A DNA stretch of 7,751 nucleotides from Candidatus Margulisiibacteriota bacterium. Its GTDB lineage: Bacteria; Margulisbacteria; Termititenacia; Termititenacales; Termititenacaceae. Positions 1 to 5,502 of the stretch are shown here, piece after piece; position 1 is the stretch's first letter, and each line of letters begins with the position of its first letter. The notes beneath the pieces are model-generated. The model saw only the letters and a list, made by a program, of their open reading frames with translations, ran no database searches and was not told the origin of the DNA. The translations under genes and the position numbers were made by a program. Where the stretch lies: positions 1 to 7,751 of the forward strand of contig JAITIE010000138.1 of the NCBI GenBank assembly GCA_031279615.1. Direction: 5' to 3'.

Positions 1-109
1 AAATTTCACAGACATATTTTCCGCCGTTAATTTCTAAGCGAATTTTTTTGCAGTGTCTTTTTATCATCCCATCTCCAGAATTACCTAAAGTCAATCGGAC
101 AGCTCTCAT
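1..109 (-). CDS. Unidentified small protein, 3' part cut off by window edge
   Basis: An open frame runs from an ATG at 107-109 to the window edge, giving 36 residues (begins MRAVRLTLGNSGDGM and continues with a basic KRHCKK patch). It is absent from a long-ORF search because it is cut, but it has the strongest ribosome binding site on this side of the window: AAAGGAGCG directly upstream, seven bases before the ATG. It follows the DUF6291-like gene in the same direction, with a hairpin-containing gap of about 75 bases, so the two are probably co-transcribed. I do not recognise the family. Two cysteines about 17 residues apart could be part of a metal site, but this cannot be judged from the fragment. 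Function unknown; being a real gene is likely from the Shine-Dalgarno sequence and its position. Confidence 0.6.
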   Translation of the reverse strand, partial: MRAVRLTLGNSGDGMIKRHCKKIRLEINGGKYVCEI

Positions 110-138
110 CTTTCGCTCCTTTATAATTTTTTTCGGGT

Positions 139-167
139 GGAGCCGCCGTCTGGGGAACGGCAGCTCC
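139..167 (-). promoter_or_regulatory. Leader hairpin between the two accessory genes
   Basis: The arms 139-149 and 157-167 form an 11-bp stem with a 7-base loop. On the minus-strand RNA the single mismatch becomes a U-G wobble, which suggests the RNA runs in that direction. The stem starts 16 bases after the stop codon of the DUF6291-like gene and ends 29 bases before the next ATG. No U-run follows it on either strand (the minus strand continues ACCCGAAAAAAA), so it is not a standard intrinsic terminator. Its 3' arm plus tail, GCTCCACCC, is identical to that of the hairpin at 1123-1154. A role in mRNA stability or translation control is inference. Confidence 0.55.
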
Positions 168-183
168 AAAAAACATAACCGGA

Positions 184-1101
184 TTAGCGTTTCCGTTTTT
201 CCTTCGCGCGGTTTGCTGCCGCAAATTCACTCGCGCTCCGCGAGCAGCCCTCGAGAAAACCCCAGATGTTGTTTATTAGCGTGCCTCCGTATTTTCGCGA
301 AAGCTGATCAATATCAAGGTCGTCGTTAGGATTTTTCTCGGCGTAAATTCCAGCAATAAAACTCAGCCAATTTTTTGAATAAATCGTAGATGGGGGGAAT
401 TTTGAAAAGTCGTAATCAGCACCTTTTTTATCCAGTGAAAAGTCCGGGAATAACTTACGCAACTCGGCTTCCATTTCCGGCCACGACCAGTAGTCTTTAG
501 AAAAATCTACTTCGTATTTTGCGCTTTTTATTTTTTTATTTTTACCAGCGGGAGCAATAGCGATAGCGGGCTTTTCCACTTTGTTAATAATTTTCCCATT
601 ATTATTATCATGCTCATGCTCATGCTCTTGCTCTTTATCAACATCAACATCATAATCAATATCATAATCACTATCAGGTTTTTCTGGGTTTTTTCGGTTT
701 TTCTCGCTCCCGCCGGGTTCATCTGGGTTTTTATATTCCCGCTGGTTTTTTTTGGTTTGTTTTGGTTTACCTGGGTTATTTTGGTTTTCCGATAACCCAC
801 TTGGTTTATCAGGTTTTTCTGGGTTATCCCCGGTTATTCTGGGGCGGCCGCCGTTCTTGCCGTTTTCCCTATTCCGGCGACATGTTTCCTCGTAATTATT
901 CCTTCTCTCTACCGCCCAGCTTTTTTTACTATTTACGATATAATTAGCCAGTGGATCAGCAACTACAGGCTCGTTGCCGCGGCCAATCTCATACATAGCC
1001 ATTATCACTTCGCGGAATTGTTTATCCGAGACATCTTTCATGCCTTCGATTTGCTCATTCAAAATCAAAAATGATTTTTTCTTTTCTACGTTTTTTACCA
1101 T
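184..1101 (-). CDS. DUF6291-like phage replication-type protein with repetitive linker
   Basis: The 305-residue product starts at the ATG at 1099-1101, which has GAGGTG four bases upstream; a longer reading from a TTG at 1158 would run into a hairpin and has no such site. Residues 7-88 (KKKSFLIL..., ending NGKNGGRP) resemble the DUF6291 type domain found in phage and mobile-element replication or replisome-organiser-like proteins. Residues 93-143 are a degenerate NPxKP repeat, 143-170 an acidic/histidine tract (DYDIDYDVDVD, then EHEHEH, then NNN). Residues 195-305 form a separate, aromatic-rich C-terminal domain ending in a basic KEKRKR tail. Such low-complexity linkers are common in this protein type. 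The gene is much richer in A and T than the accDA genes beyond the tRNA, consistent with foreign origin. Exact biochemical role is not shown by the sequence; DNA replication initiation or helicase loading is the family-based guess. Confidence 0.7.
   Translation of the reverse strand: MVKNVEKKKSFLILNEQIEGMKDVSDKQFREVIMAMYEIGRGNEPVVADPLANYIVNSKKSWAVERRNNYEETCRRNRENGKNGGRPRITGDNPEKPDKPSGLSENQNNPGKPKQTKKNQREYKNPDEPGGSEKNRKNPEKPDSDYDIDYDVDVDKEQEHEHEHDNNNGKIINKVEKPAIAIAPAGKNKKIKSAKYEVDFSKDYWSWPEMEAELRKLFPDFSLDKKGADYDFSKFPPSTIYSKNWLSFIAGIYAEKNPNDDLDIDQLSRKYGGTLINNIWGFLEGCSRSASEFAAANRAKEKRKR
598..837 (-). repeat. In-frame low-complexity repeats inside the DUF6291-like gene
   Basis: This coding segment is built of short repeats. 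A perfect 19-base direct repeat, TATCAGGTTTTTCTGGGTT, occurs at 672-690 and 807-825, exactly 135 bases (45 codons) apart, encoding the two NPEKPD copies. Between them lie weaker copies of the same GGTTT/GGGTT pattern. Next to it, at about 609-628, CATGCT is repeated three times (encoding EHEHEH), then CAACAT/CATAAT type units encode the Asp-rich tract. Unit lengths are multiples of three, so gain or loss of units would change linker length without breaking the frame. Confidence 0.8.
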
Positions 1102-1122
1102 TTCCCACCTCGCGCATTGGGT

Positions 1123-1154
1123 GGAGCAAAGCACACGCGAGCGTACTTTGCTCC
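1123..1154 (-). promoter_or_regulatory. Leader hairpin upstream of the DUF6291-like gene
   Basis: Perfect 9-base arms at 1123-1131 and 1146-1154 (GGAGCAAAG/CTTTGCTCC) enclose an inner 4-bp stem, ACGC/GCGT at 1135-1138 and 1141-1144. The structure ends 21 bases before the ATG at 1101. As with the hairpin at 139-167, the minus strand continues straight into ACCC. The tail UCCACC can alternatively pair with GGUGGG, which overlaps the gene's Shine-Dalgarno sequence, so a switch between an open and a masked ribosome binding site is possible; that is inference. No U-run follows, so it does not look like a tRNA terminator. Confidence 0.55.
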
Positions 1155-1193
1155 GCAAAGCGATTAGTCGAAAATGTTTAGTGAAGTTTCACG

Positions 1194-1281
1194 TGGTGCC
1201 GAAGGTGGGACTTGAACCCACACACCCGCGAGGAGTTCACGATTTTGAGTCGTGCGCGTCTGCCAATTCCGCCACTTCGGC
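1194..1281 (-). tRNA. tRNA-Leu (anticodon CAA)
   Basis: The 88-base minus-strand gene reads GCCGAAG at the 5' end, which pairs with CTTCGGC before the discriminator A and an encoded CCA (1194-1196). The anticodon arm is ACGA-CTCAAAA-TCGT, giving anticodon CAA, which reads the UUG leucine codon. The T arm has the normal GTTCAAGTC loop region with TGGG/CCCA stem. The long variable arm (about 13 bases, ctcctcgcgggtg region) is as expected for a class II leucine tRNA. It lies 27 bases after the accA stop codon on the same strand. Its 3' end faces the accessory patch and could have served as an integration site. Confidence 0.95.
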
Positions 1282-1299
1282 TTAAAGAAAATACTTTTT

Positions 1300-1308
1300 A
1301 TTCTAACA
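1300..1308 (-). promoter_or_regulatory. Possible extended -10 promoter for tRNA-Leu
   Basis: The minus strand reads TGTTAGAAT here, matching the extended -10 pattern TGnTATAAT with one mismatch. Transcription would start near 1293, about 12 bases before the tRNA. No good -35 box is visible 16-18 bases upstream, which extended -10 promoters can tolerate. Read-through from accDA is an alternative source of the tRNA. Confidence 0.4.
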
Positions 1309-2283
1309 CTATTTGAAAAACCCCATCCCTCTAAATTTATTATAGCGTTCGGCGGTGATTTCGTCAGCGGTCTTGCCGGAATAATTTTGCAAAAACGCGG
1401 CGATTGCTTCGCTAAGATGCCGCGCGGCAGCCGCATAATCGTTGTGCGCCCCGCCCCGTGGCTCGGGAATAATTCCGTCAATGATTTTTAATTTCAGCAA
1501 ATCCGGCGCGGTGATTTTCAGCGCTTTGGCCGCGGCTTCCGCCTGCGCCGGGTCGCGCCAGAGTATCGAGCCGCAGGCCTCGGGTGAGATGACCGAATAA
1601 GTGGCGTACTCCAGCATCAAGACCTGATTGGCCACGGCCAGGCCCAGCGCGCCGCCGCTGCCGCCCTCGCCAGTGATTATTGATAAAACCGGCGCTTTTA
1701 ATCTGGACATTTCCAGCAGATTACGCGCGATGGCCTCCGCCTGCCCGCGCTCCTCCGCGCCTAGTCCGGGAAAAGCGCCCGGCGTGTCGACTAAAGTAAT
1801 AATCGGAAAATTAAACCTCTCCGCCATGCGCATGATTCGCAACGCCTTGCGGTATCCTTCCGGCTGCGGCATGCCAAAATTGCGGTAAATATTTTCTTTG
1901 GTGTCATGGCCTTTTTGGTGGCCGACCACCGCCACAGTTTGCCCCTGAAAAAAAGCAAACCCGCCGACAATCGCCGGATCGTCGCCAAAAAGCCGGTCGC
2001 CTTTTTGCTCGACAAAATCCGTAAACAGCTGACCGATATAATCCAGCGTGCTGGGACGCAGTTGATGGCGGGAAATCTGCACGATATTGAGCGGCGTCAG
2101 CGCGGCAAAAATTTCCTTTTCTTTTTGCGCGGCGCGTTTTTTCAGCGCGGCAATTTCCTTGTCCACATTGATATTTTGCGCCTTGGACATAGCCTCCAGT
2201 TCGGCGATCGCTTCGTAAATCTCCGCCACTGGTTTTTCAAAATCCAACAGCACTTTTTTCTTTGCGCCAGTGTTTTCCGCCAT
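1309..2283 (-). CDS. accA: Acetyl-CoA carboxylase carboxyltransferase subunit alpha
   Basis: AccA joins AccD to form the carboxyltransferase that moves the carboxyl group from biotin on AccB to acetyl-CoA, giving malonyl-CoA, the committed step of fatty acid synthesis in the cytoplasm. The 324-residue product is close to the usual length of about 320. Visible family signatures include GHQKGHDTKENIYRNFGM (121-138), VDTPGAFPGLGAEERGQ (165-181), the oxyanion-type GEGGSGGAL (205-213), then YSVISPEACGSILW and IIPEPRGGAH near the C-terminus. Residues 1-70 are the helical N-terminal region typical of the stand-alone subunit. The ATG at 2281-2283 lies one base after the accD stop codon and has AGGA eight bases upstream inside accD; the TTG at 2304 would overlap accD by 20 bases and is less likely. 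Tight spacing to accD means co-transcription and probable translational coupling, which helps keep the two subunits equal. Confidence 0.97.
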   Translation of the reverse strand: MAENTGAKKKVLLDFEKPVAEIYEAIAELEAMSKAQNINVDKEIAALKKRAAQKEKEIFAALTPLNIVQISRHQLRPSTLDYIGQLFTDFVEQKGDRLFGDDPAIVGGFAFFQGQTVAVVGHQKGHDTKENIYRNFGMPQPEGYRKALRIMRMAERFNFPIITLVDTPGAFPGLGAEERGQAEAIARNLLEMSRLKAPVLSIITGEGGSGGALGLAVANQVLMLEYATYSVISPEACGSILWRDPAQAEAAAKALKITAPDLLKLKIIDGIIPEPRGGAHNDYAAAARHLSEAIAAFLQNYSGKTADEITAERYNKFRGMGFFK

Positions 2284-2284
2284 G

Positions 2285-3148
2285 TTACGCTTCCTGCTGG
2301 ACAAAATGTTTCAGCGCCCGGGCCAAATAATCTTTTAATTCCTGCCGCGAGAGCACCGCGTCCAGAAAACCGTGCTCCTCCAAATATTCGGCTCTTTGAA
2401 AATCGCGCGGCAGTTTTTGGCGGATAGTCTGCTCGATCACGCGCGGTCCGGCAAAACCGATCAGCGCGCCTTTTTCCGCAACGTGAATATCGCCCAGCAT
2501 GGCAAAACTAGCCGTCGTGCCGCCGGTAGTCGGATCGGTAAACACCACAATATACGGCACACGCGCCGCATTCAATTTGGCCACCGCCGCGGAAGTTTTA
2601 GCCATTTGCAACAGTGAAGTCAGCCCTTCCTGCATTCGCGCGCCGCCGGACGCCGTGAAAACAACCAGCGGTATTTTTTTCTCCAGCGCTTTTTCCGCCG
2701 CGCGGACAAATTTCTCGCCCAGCACCGAACCCATACTGCCGCCCAAAAAAGCAAAGTCCATAATGCCCAAAACCACCGGATATTTATGGATGGCCGCTTC
2801 ACCGCAAACCAGCGCATCGTTGCGGCCGGTCTTGGCTTGATTTTCCTGCAAGCGGACCTGATAAGTTTTGGTGTCCTCAAAATCCAAAAAATCCACCGCC
2901 GTCAGCTCCGCGGCAAATTCCCGAAAAGACCCCGCGTCGGCGGTCAAGTTTAGCCTTTCCGCAAAAGTCAGGCGAAAATGATACCCGCAGCTCGAGCAGA
3001 CTTTTTGATTGTCCTCCAAATCTTTTTTGTACAAAATCGTGGCGCAGGACGGACATTTCACCCACAGATCGCCCGGAATATCCAGGCGCTCGGCGGTTTT
3101 TTCAGAAGCATTTTCCTTTTGCTTGCTAAACCATTCCAAAACTGACAT
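2285..3148 (-). CDS. accD: Acetyl-CoA carboxylase carboxyltransferase subunit beta
   Basis: AccD is the zinc-binding partner of AccA in the acetyl-CoA carboxylase carboxyltransferase. The 287-residue product begins with a short helix (MSVLEWFSK), followed by a four-cysteine zinc ribbon at C32, C35, C51 and C54 (CPSC...CSSC). The crotonase-fold domain has GGSMGSVLGEK (136-146), ASGGARMQEG (166-175) and TDPTTGGTTASFAMLGD starting at 204, all diagnostic for AccD. Length matches the family (about 280-300). No Shine-Dalgarno sequence precedes the ATG (upstream is ACACACCT), and a near-consensus promoter places the RNA start only a few bases before it, so translation of a leaderless mRNA is likely. 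It is first in a two-gene accDA operon and diverges from rpsT. Confidence 0.97.
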   Translation of the reverse strand: MSVLEWFSKQKENASEKTAERLDIPGDLWVKCPSCATILYKKDLEDNQKVCSSCGYHFRLTFAERLNLTADAGSFREFAAELTAVDFLDFEDTKTYQVRLQENQAKTGRNDALVCGEAAIHKYPVVLGIMDFAFLGGSMGSVLGEKFVRAAEKALEKKIPLVVFTASGGARMQEGLTSLLQMAKTSAAVAKLNAARVPYIVVFTDPTTGGTTASFAMLGDIHVAEKGALIGFAGPRVIEQTIRQKLPRDFQRAEYLEEHGFLDAVLSRQELKDYLARALKHFVQQEA

Positions 3149-3157
3149 AGGTGTGTT

Positions 3158-3186
3158 ATTATACCGGCCGCTCTGACAAATGACAA
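3158..3186 (-). promoter_or_regulatory. Promoter of accDA
   Basis: On the minus strand TTGTCA (3186-3181) is followed by a 17-base spacer and a perfect TATAAT (3163-3158). The -35 box matches consensus at five of six positions. The predicted RNA start is near 3151, two or three bases before the accD ATG at 3148. On the plus strand the same segment reads TATTAT (3157-3162), which could serve as a -10 box for rpsT, but no convincing plus-strand -35 box is present. Confidence 0.7.
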
Positions 3187-3258
3187 GAAAATGAGAAGCC
3201 TTTGCGCCAGAAAAAATTGTTTTTGGCCGAGGTTTCAGAAAAAGGAGAAAAGTCCGCG

Positions 3259-3525
3259 ATGGCCAATATTAAGTCCGCGAAAAAAAGAATTAAAATTACG
3301 GAACGCAACAATTTAAGGAACAAAGCGGCGCGTTCGGAAGTGAAAACTTTGCGCAAGCAGACGGAAGACGTTTTGCTCAAAGGCGGCGAAAACAAAGACG
3401 CTCTGCTGAAAAAATTTTTCGCGCGTGTGGACAGCGCTGTGTCCAAAGGCGTGTTTCACCGCAACAAAGCCGCGCGGCTGAAAAGCAAAATTTTAGCCCG
3501 AGCCAAAAAAACGGCCAAGGTTTAG
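3259..3525 (+). CDS. rpsT: 30S ribosomal protein bS20
   Basis: The 88-residue product begins MANIKSAKKRIK and is rich in Lys, Arg and Ala throughout, with the RNLRNKAARS-type and FHRNKAARLKSKI segments characteristic of bS20, which binds 16S rRNA early in 30S assembly. Length is normal (about 87). The start is the ATG at 3259, with AAGGAG at 3242-3247, eleven bases upstream; an in-frame ATG at 3190-3192-like extension further up would add residues not found in the family. It stands alone, divergent from accDA and convergent with the PIN toxin gene, whose stop is only 24 bases away. No hairpin-plus-U terminator is visible in that gap. Confidence 0.96.
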   Translation: MANIKSAKKRIKITERNNLRNKAARSEVKTLRKQTEDVLLKGGENKDALLKKFFARVDSAVSKGVFHRNKAARLKSKILARAKKTAKV

Positions 3526-3549
3526 TTCTTACTTTCACGCTTTTACGCG

Positions 3550-3960
3550 CTACAACACCGCTAGTCCGGCCTTAGAGCAGGCCATTTTCAGCTGGCCGTC
3601 CAGAGTGCCAAGCGTTGCGCGTTTACGCAAGGCCAGCTCGAGATAGGCGGCGTCGTAAGCAGTCAAATCATATATTTTGGCTGTTTCTAACAATTTTTCC
3701 GTGTACGCGCCGCCAAAACTGCTGTCCGTCAAAAAAGAATAGTTTACCAAGCATTGATTTAGTTTAGAAACTTCAGCCCAGTTCAGGCGTTTGCGGGTCA
3801 CATTATTTTTGAATATATTGGCCATTTCGTACCACCAGATTTGCGGCACATAAACTTCCGCATCCGCGATAACTTCCAAAAAAATTTTTTCTAATTTCGC
3901 CGTCTTTTCGTCCGGCAAAATACAGGACGCGCAAAATGAAGAATCCAGGACGTAAATCAC
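3550..3960 (-). CDS. PIN-domain ribonuclease toxin (VapC-like)
   Basis: The 136-residue product is a full-length PIN domain, the fold of VapC toxins, which cut RNA (often tRNA or rRNA) with bound magnesium. Expected acidic residues are in place: D6 in the N-terminal VLDSS strand, E45 in WWYEMANIF, D103 in TAYDAAYLELA and D121 in TLDGQL. It starts with GTG at 3960, and its GTGA overlaps the antitoxin stop codon by four bases, so translation should be coupled. Pairing with an upstream Phd/YefM-type antitoxin is a known arrangement for PIN toxins. The four catalytic residues are intact, so an active nuclease is expected; the RNA target cannot be read from sequence. Confidence 0.9.
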   Translation of the reverse strand: MIYVLDSSFCASCILPDEKTAKLEKIFLEVIADAEVYVPQIWWYEMANIFKNNVTRKRLNWAEVSKLNQCLVNYSFLTDSSFGGAYTEKLLETAKIYDLTAYDAAYLELALRKRATLGTLDGQLKMACSKAGLAVL

Positions 3961-4199
3961 GGCCGACCGGTCCGAATATCCGCTAATAAACTACGGACAG
4001 TGTAAGGTTTTCTGGCGCTACGCCCTATGGCAAACAATTTTTTCACCACTTCCTGGCGATTAGGCGCTTCGTCGGCCAGCGGAATAATTTTCGCCATGGG
4101 TTTGCCCCGCCTGGTTATGACATAATCCTGTCCATTTTGGACATCCTCCAATATTTGGGAGAAATGCGTTTTAGCTTCAAATGCCCCGATACTTTGCAT
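3957..4199 (-). CDS. Phd/YefM-family antitoxin
   Basis: The 80-residue product opens MQSIGAFEAKTHFSQIL and continues with DYVITRRGKPMAKIIP (29-41 region), the Phd/YefM DNA-binding and dimerisation domain. The remaining C-terminal half (about 45-80) would wrap the toxin and neutralise it. The ATG at 4197-4199 is chosen because AGAGGTG lies just upstream with a six-base spacer; the GTG at 4208 falls within that site. It is first in the operon, the usual order for antitoxin and toxin, and ends in a four-base overlap with the PIN gene. Paired palindromes cover its promoter, so autorepression by the antitoxin or the complex is expected. Confidence 0.9.
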   Translation of the reverse strand: MQSIGAFEAKTHFSQILEDVQNGQDYVITRRGKPMAKIIPLADEAPNRQEVVKKLFAIGRSARKPYTVRSLLADIRTGRP

Positions 4200-4212
4200 T
4201 TTTAACACCTCT

Positions 4213-4248
4213 ATAAACTAGTTTATCAAACTAGTTTATTCATGTCAA
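4213..4248 (-). promoter_or_regulatory. Toxin-antitoxin promoter with two palindromic operators
   Basis: The minus strand has a perfect -35 box TTGACA (4248-4243), a 17-base spacer and TAAACT (4225-4220) as -10. Over it lie two identical 12-base copies of AAACTAGTTTAT on the plus strand (4215-4226 and 4228-4239), 13 bases centre to centre. Each contains the palindrome AAACTAGTTT; the copy nearer the gene extends to a perfect 14-bp palindrome ATAAACTAGTTTAT (4213-4226). One copy covers the -10 box and the other the spacer, so repressor binding would block polymerase. Confidence 0.75.
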
Positions 4249-4295
4249 GCGATCAGAACATCCGGACTGTAATCTAATTATTCTGTCCCACAAAA

Positions 4296-5060
4296 TTATT
4301 CCGCGTTTGGTGTAACTGGTTCGGCCGGCGGTGGCGGCGCGGCGGGTTTCGGCTCGATCGCGTAAACAACATTCACCCTGGACGTAAAACTTACTTTGCC
4401 TTCTGGAGGAGAAAAATCCGCCTCGGCTTTTTGCAATACAGCCAGGCTGTTTACACCGGCGGCGCGGCTGTAATAAGAACCTGTTTCCTCAATAGAAACC
4501 GGCTTTACCAATTTTACGTTGAAACTCCTGGCGATAAATCCGGCTTTAATTTGCGCGTTTTCCATAGCGCGTTTCAAGGCTTCCTGCTTGGCCGCAGCCT
4601 GGTCTTTCAAAGTATAATTGATATTTTCCACGCGGTTCGCGCCGCCTTTGACCGCAACATCGACCACCTTGCCCATTTGCTGCACTTGATGCAGTTCAAT
4701 GCTCAAACGAATATAAGCGCGGTATTTATCGATCTCCTGGGTTTCCTGGATGTAACCCGAGAGCCTCTCGTTTTTTTGCTGTTTGTAAACCGGATACAGC
4801 GAATAACCGTCGGTGCGCAGTTGTTCCTGGGGTATGTCCAGCGGCTCGAGATTTTTCAGGACAGCGGACAAAGCTTTGCGCAAAGCGTCCTGCGCTTCCT
4901 CGGCGGTCAGGCCGTCCCGCTGCACGCTGAGATTGACGAGCACGGTGTCCGGCAGAGTTTCGTAAACGCCTTCGCCGTAAGTCGAAATGATTTCACGTTC
5001 GGGCGCGTCCGCCGCCAGTAAAAAAGCCATAGCCAGAAACAAAACTATAATTTTTTTCAT
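4296..5060 (-). CDS. Exported SIMPL (DUF541) domain protein
   Basis: The 254-residue product has a signal peptide (MKKIIVLFLAMAFLLAADA, cleavage likely after about residue 19), then a SIMPL/DUF541 domain across about 22-237. Family features are the opening ISTYGEGVYETLPDTVLVNLSV, the central LSGYIQ...YRAYIRLSIEL strand, KGGANRVENINYTLKD, the AAAKQEALKRAMENAQIKA helix and the closing FTSRVNVVYAIE. The last 17 residues are proline-rich (PKPAAPPPPAEP). It should sit in the periplasm or be membrane-associated; SIMPL proteins form ring assemblies (BP26-type) and are linked to stress responses, but no precise function is established. GGGGAG six bases before the ATG gives a good ribosome binding site. 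It diverges from the receiver gene. Confidence 0.88.
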   Translation of the reverse strand: MKKIIVLFLAMAFLLAADAPEREIISTYGEGVYETLPDTVLVNLSVQRDGLTAEEAQDALRKALSAVLKNLEPLDIPQEQLRTDGYSLYPVYKQQKNERLSGYIQETQEIDKYRAYIRLSIELHQVQQMGKVVDVAVKGGANRVENINYTLKDQAAAKQEALKRAMENAQIKAGFIARSFNVKLVKPVSIEETGSYYSRAAGVNSLAVLQKAEADFSPPEGKVSFTSRVNVVYAIEPKPAAPPPPAEPVTPNAE

Positions 5061-5106
5061 GTGTTCTCCCCTTATCTTTTCATTTATTATATATTAAAAT
5101 AATTTT
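5061..5106. promoter_or_regulatory. Divergent promoter region, SIMPL gene and receiver operon
   Basis: This 46-base gap serves two divergent genes. On the minus strand a perfect TATAAT lies at 5091-5086, with only a weak TTGGCC -35 candidate 17 bases upstream, inside the receiver gene. On the plus strand TATATT at 5090-5095 is a possible -10 box, giving an RNA start about five bases before the receiver ATG at 5107. The two -10 boxes overlap, so the two promoters would compete. The plus-strand promoter is uncertain because no -35 box is seen. Confidence 0.4.
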
Positions 5107-5502
5107 ATGGCCAACATTTTAATCGTGGACGATGAAGCTAATATTATCAAAATGTTCAAGTTAACGCTAGAAATGCTGGGACACACTGTGCGCAGCGCGG
5201 CGCATGGCCGCGAGGCGCTGGCCGTCTACGAACAAACCGCGGATAAAATTGACCTTGTAATTTCTGACCTGACCATGCAGCCGGACATGAGCGGCTGGGA
5301 ATTGTGCGCCGCGTTAAAAGACCGCGTGCCGGTGGCGCTGACCAGCGGAGAACTGATCGATGAAAATTTTATGGAAAAAATCTGGGCAGCCGGAGCGGTC
5401 GGCTTTTTAAATAAGCCTGCTGATTACGCGCCGGACAGGCTGGAGAAAAAGCTGGCGGAATTTCTGGTTCAAGCAAAAAATTCTGGCCGCGGAAAGCCGT
5501 AA
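5107..5502 (+). CDS. Stand-alone response regulator receiver protein
   Basis: The 131-residue product is a CheY-like receiver domain without an output domain. The acidic pair D8-D9 (VDDE), phosphoacceptor D54 (VISDLTMQ), conserved Thr T79 (ALTSGE) and K103 (NKP) are all present, so it should be phosphorylated by a histidine kinase encoded elsewhere. The D54 loop (DLTMQPDMSG) is one residue longer than the usual DxxMPxMdG, a minor variation. The ATG at 5107 must be the start because the acidic pair is at residues 8-9, yet the upstream sequence is only A/T with no Shine-Dalgarno site; a leaderless mRNA would explain this. Its TAA overlaps the next gene's ATG by one base (TAATG), tying it to the glycosyltransferase operon, where it may act through protein contacts. 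Confidence 0.92.
   Translation: MANILIVDDEANIIKMFKLTLEMLGHTVRSAAHGREALAVYEQTADKIDLVISDLTMQPDMSGWELCAALKDRVPVALTSGELIDENFMEKIWAAGAVGFLNKPADYAPDRLEKKLAEFLVQAKNSGRGKP

Noticed and set aside
139..167. Hairpin as an intrinsic terminator of the DUF6291-like gene
   Set aside because: The stem is strong, but no U-run follows on either strand; on the minus strand the next bases are ACCCGAAAAAAA.
601..837. Repeat-rich stretch as a CRISPR array or non-coding repeat
   Set aside because: The repeats are irregular, in frame with the coding sequence and encode a typical low-complexity linker.
1181..1192. GTGAA/TTCAC inverted repeat just after the tRNA CCA end
   Set aside because: The arms are five bases with a two-base loop and no U-run follows; too small to call a terminator or an att core.
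1628..2427. Plus-strand open frames opposite accA and accD
   Set aside because: They lie antisense to clearly conserved genes, lack ribosome binding sites and show no recognisable domains.
3526..3549. Shared terminator between convergent rpsT and the PIN toxin gene
   Set aside because: No hairpin of useful length is present in the 24-base gap.
4262..4289. GGAC...GTCC as a terminator between the SIMPL gene and the antitoxin gene
   Set aside because: Only four base pairs with a long AT-rich loop and no U-run.
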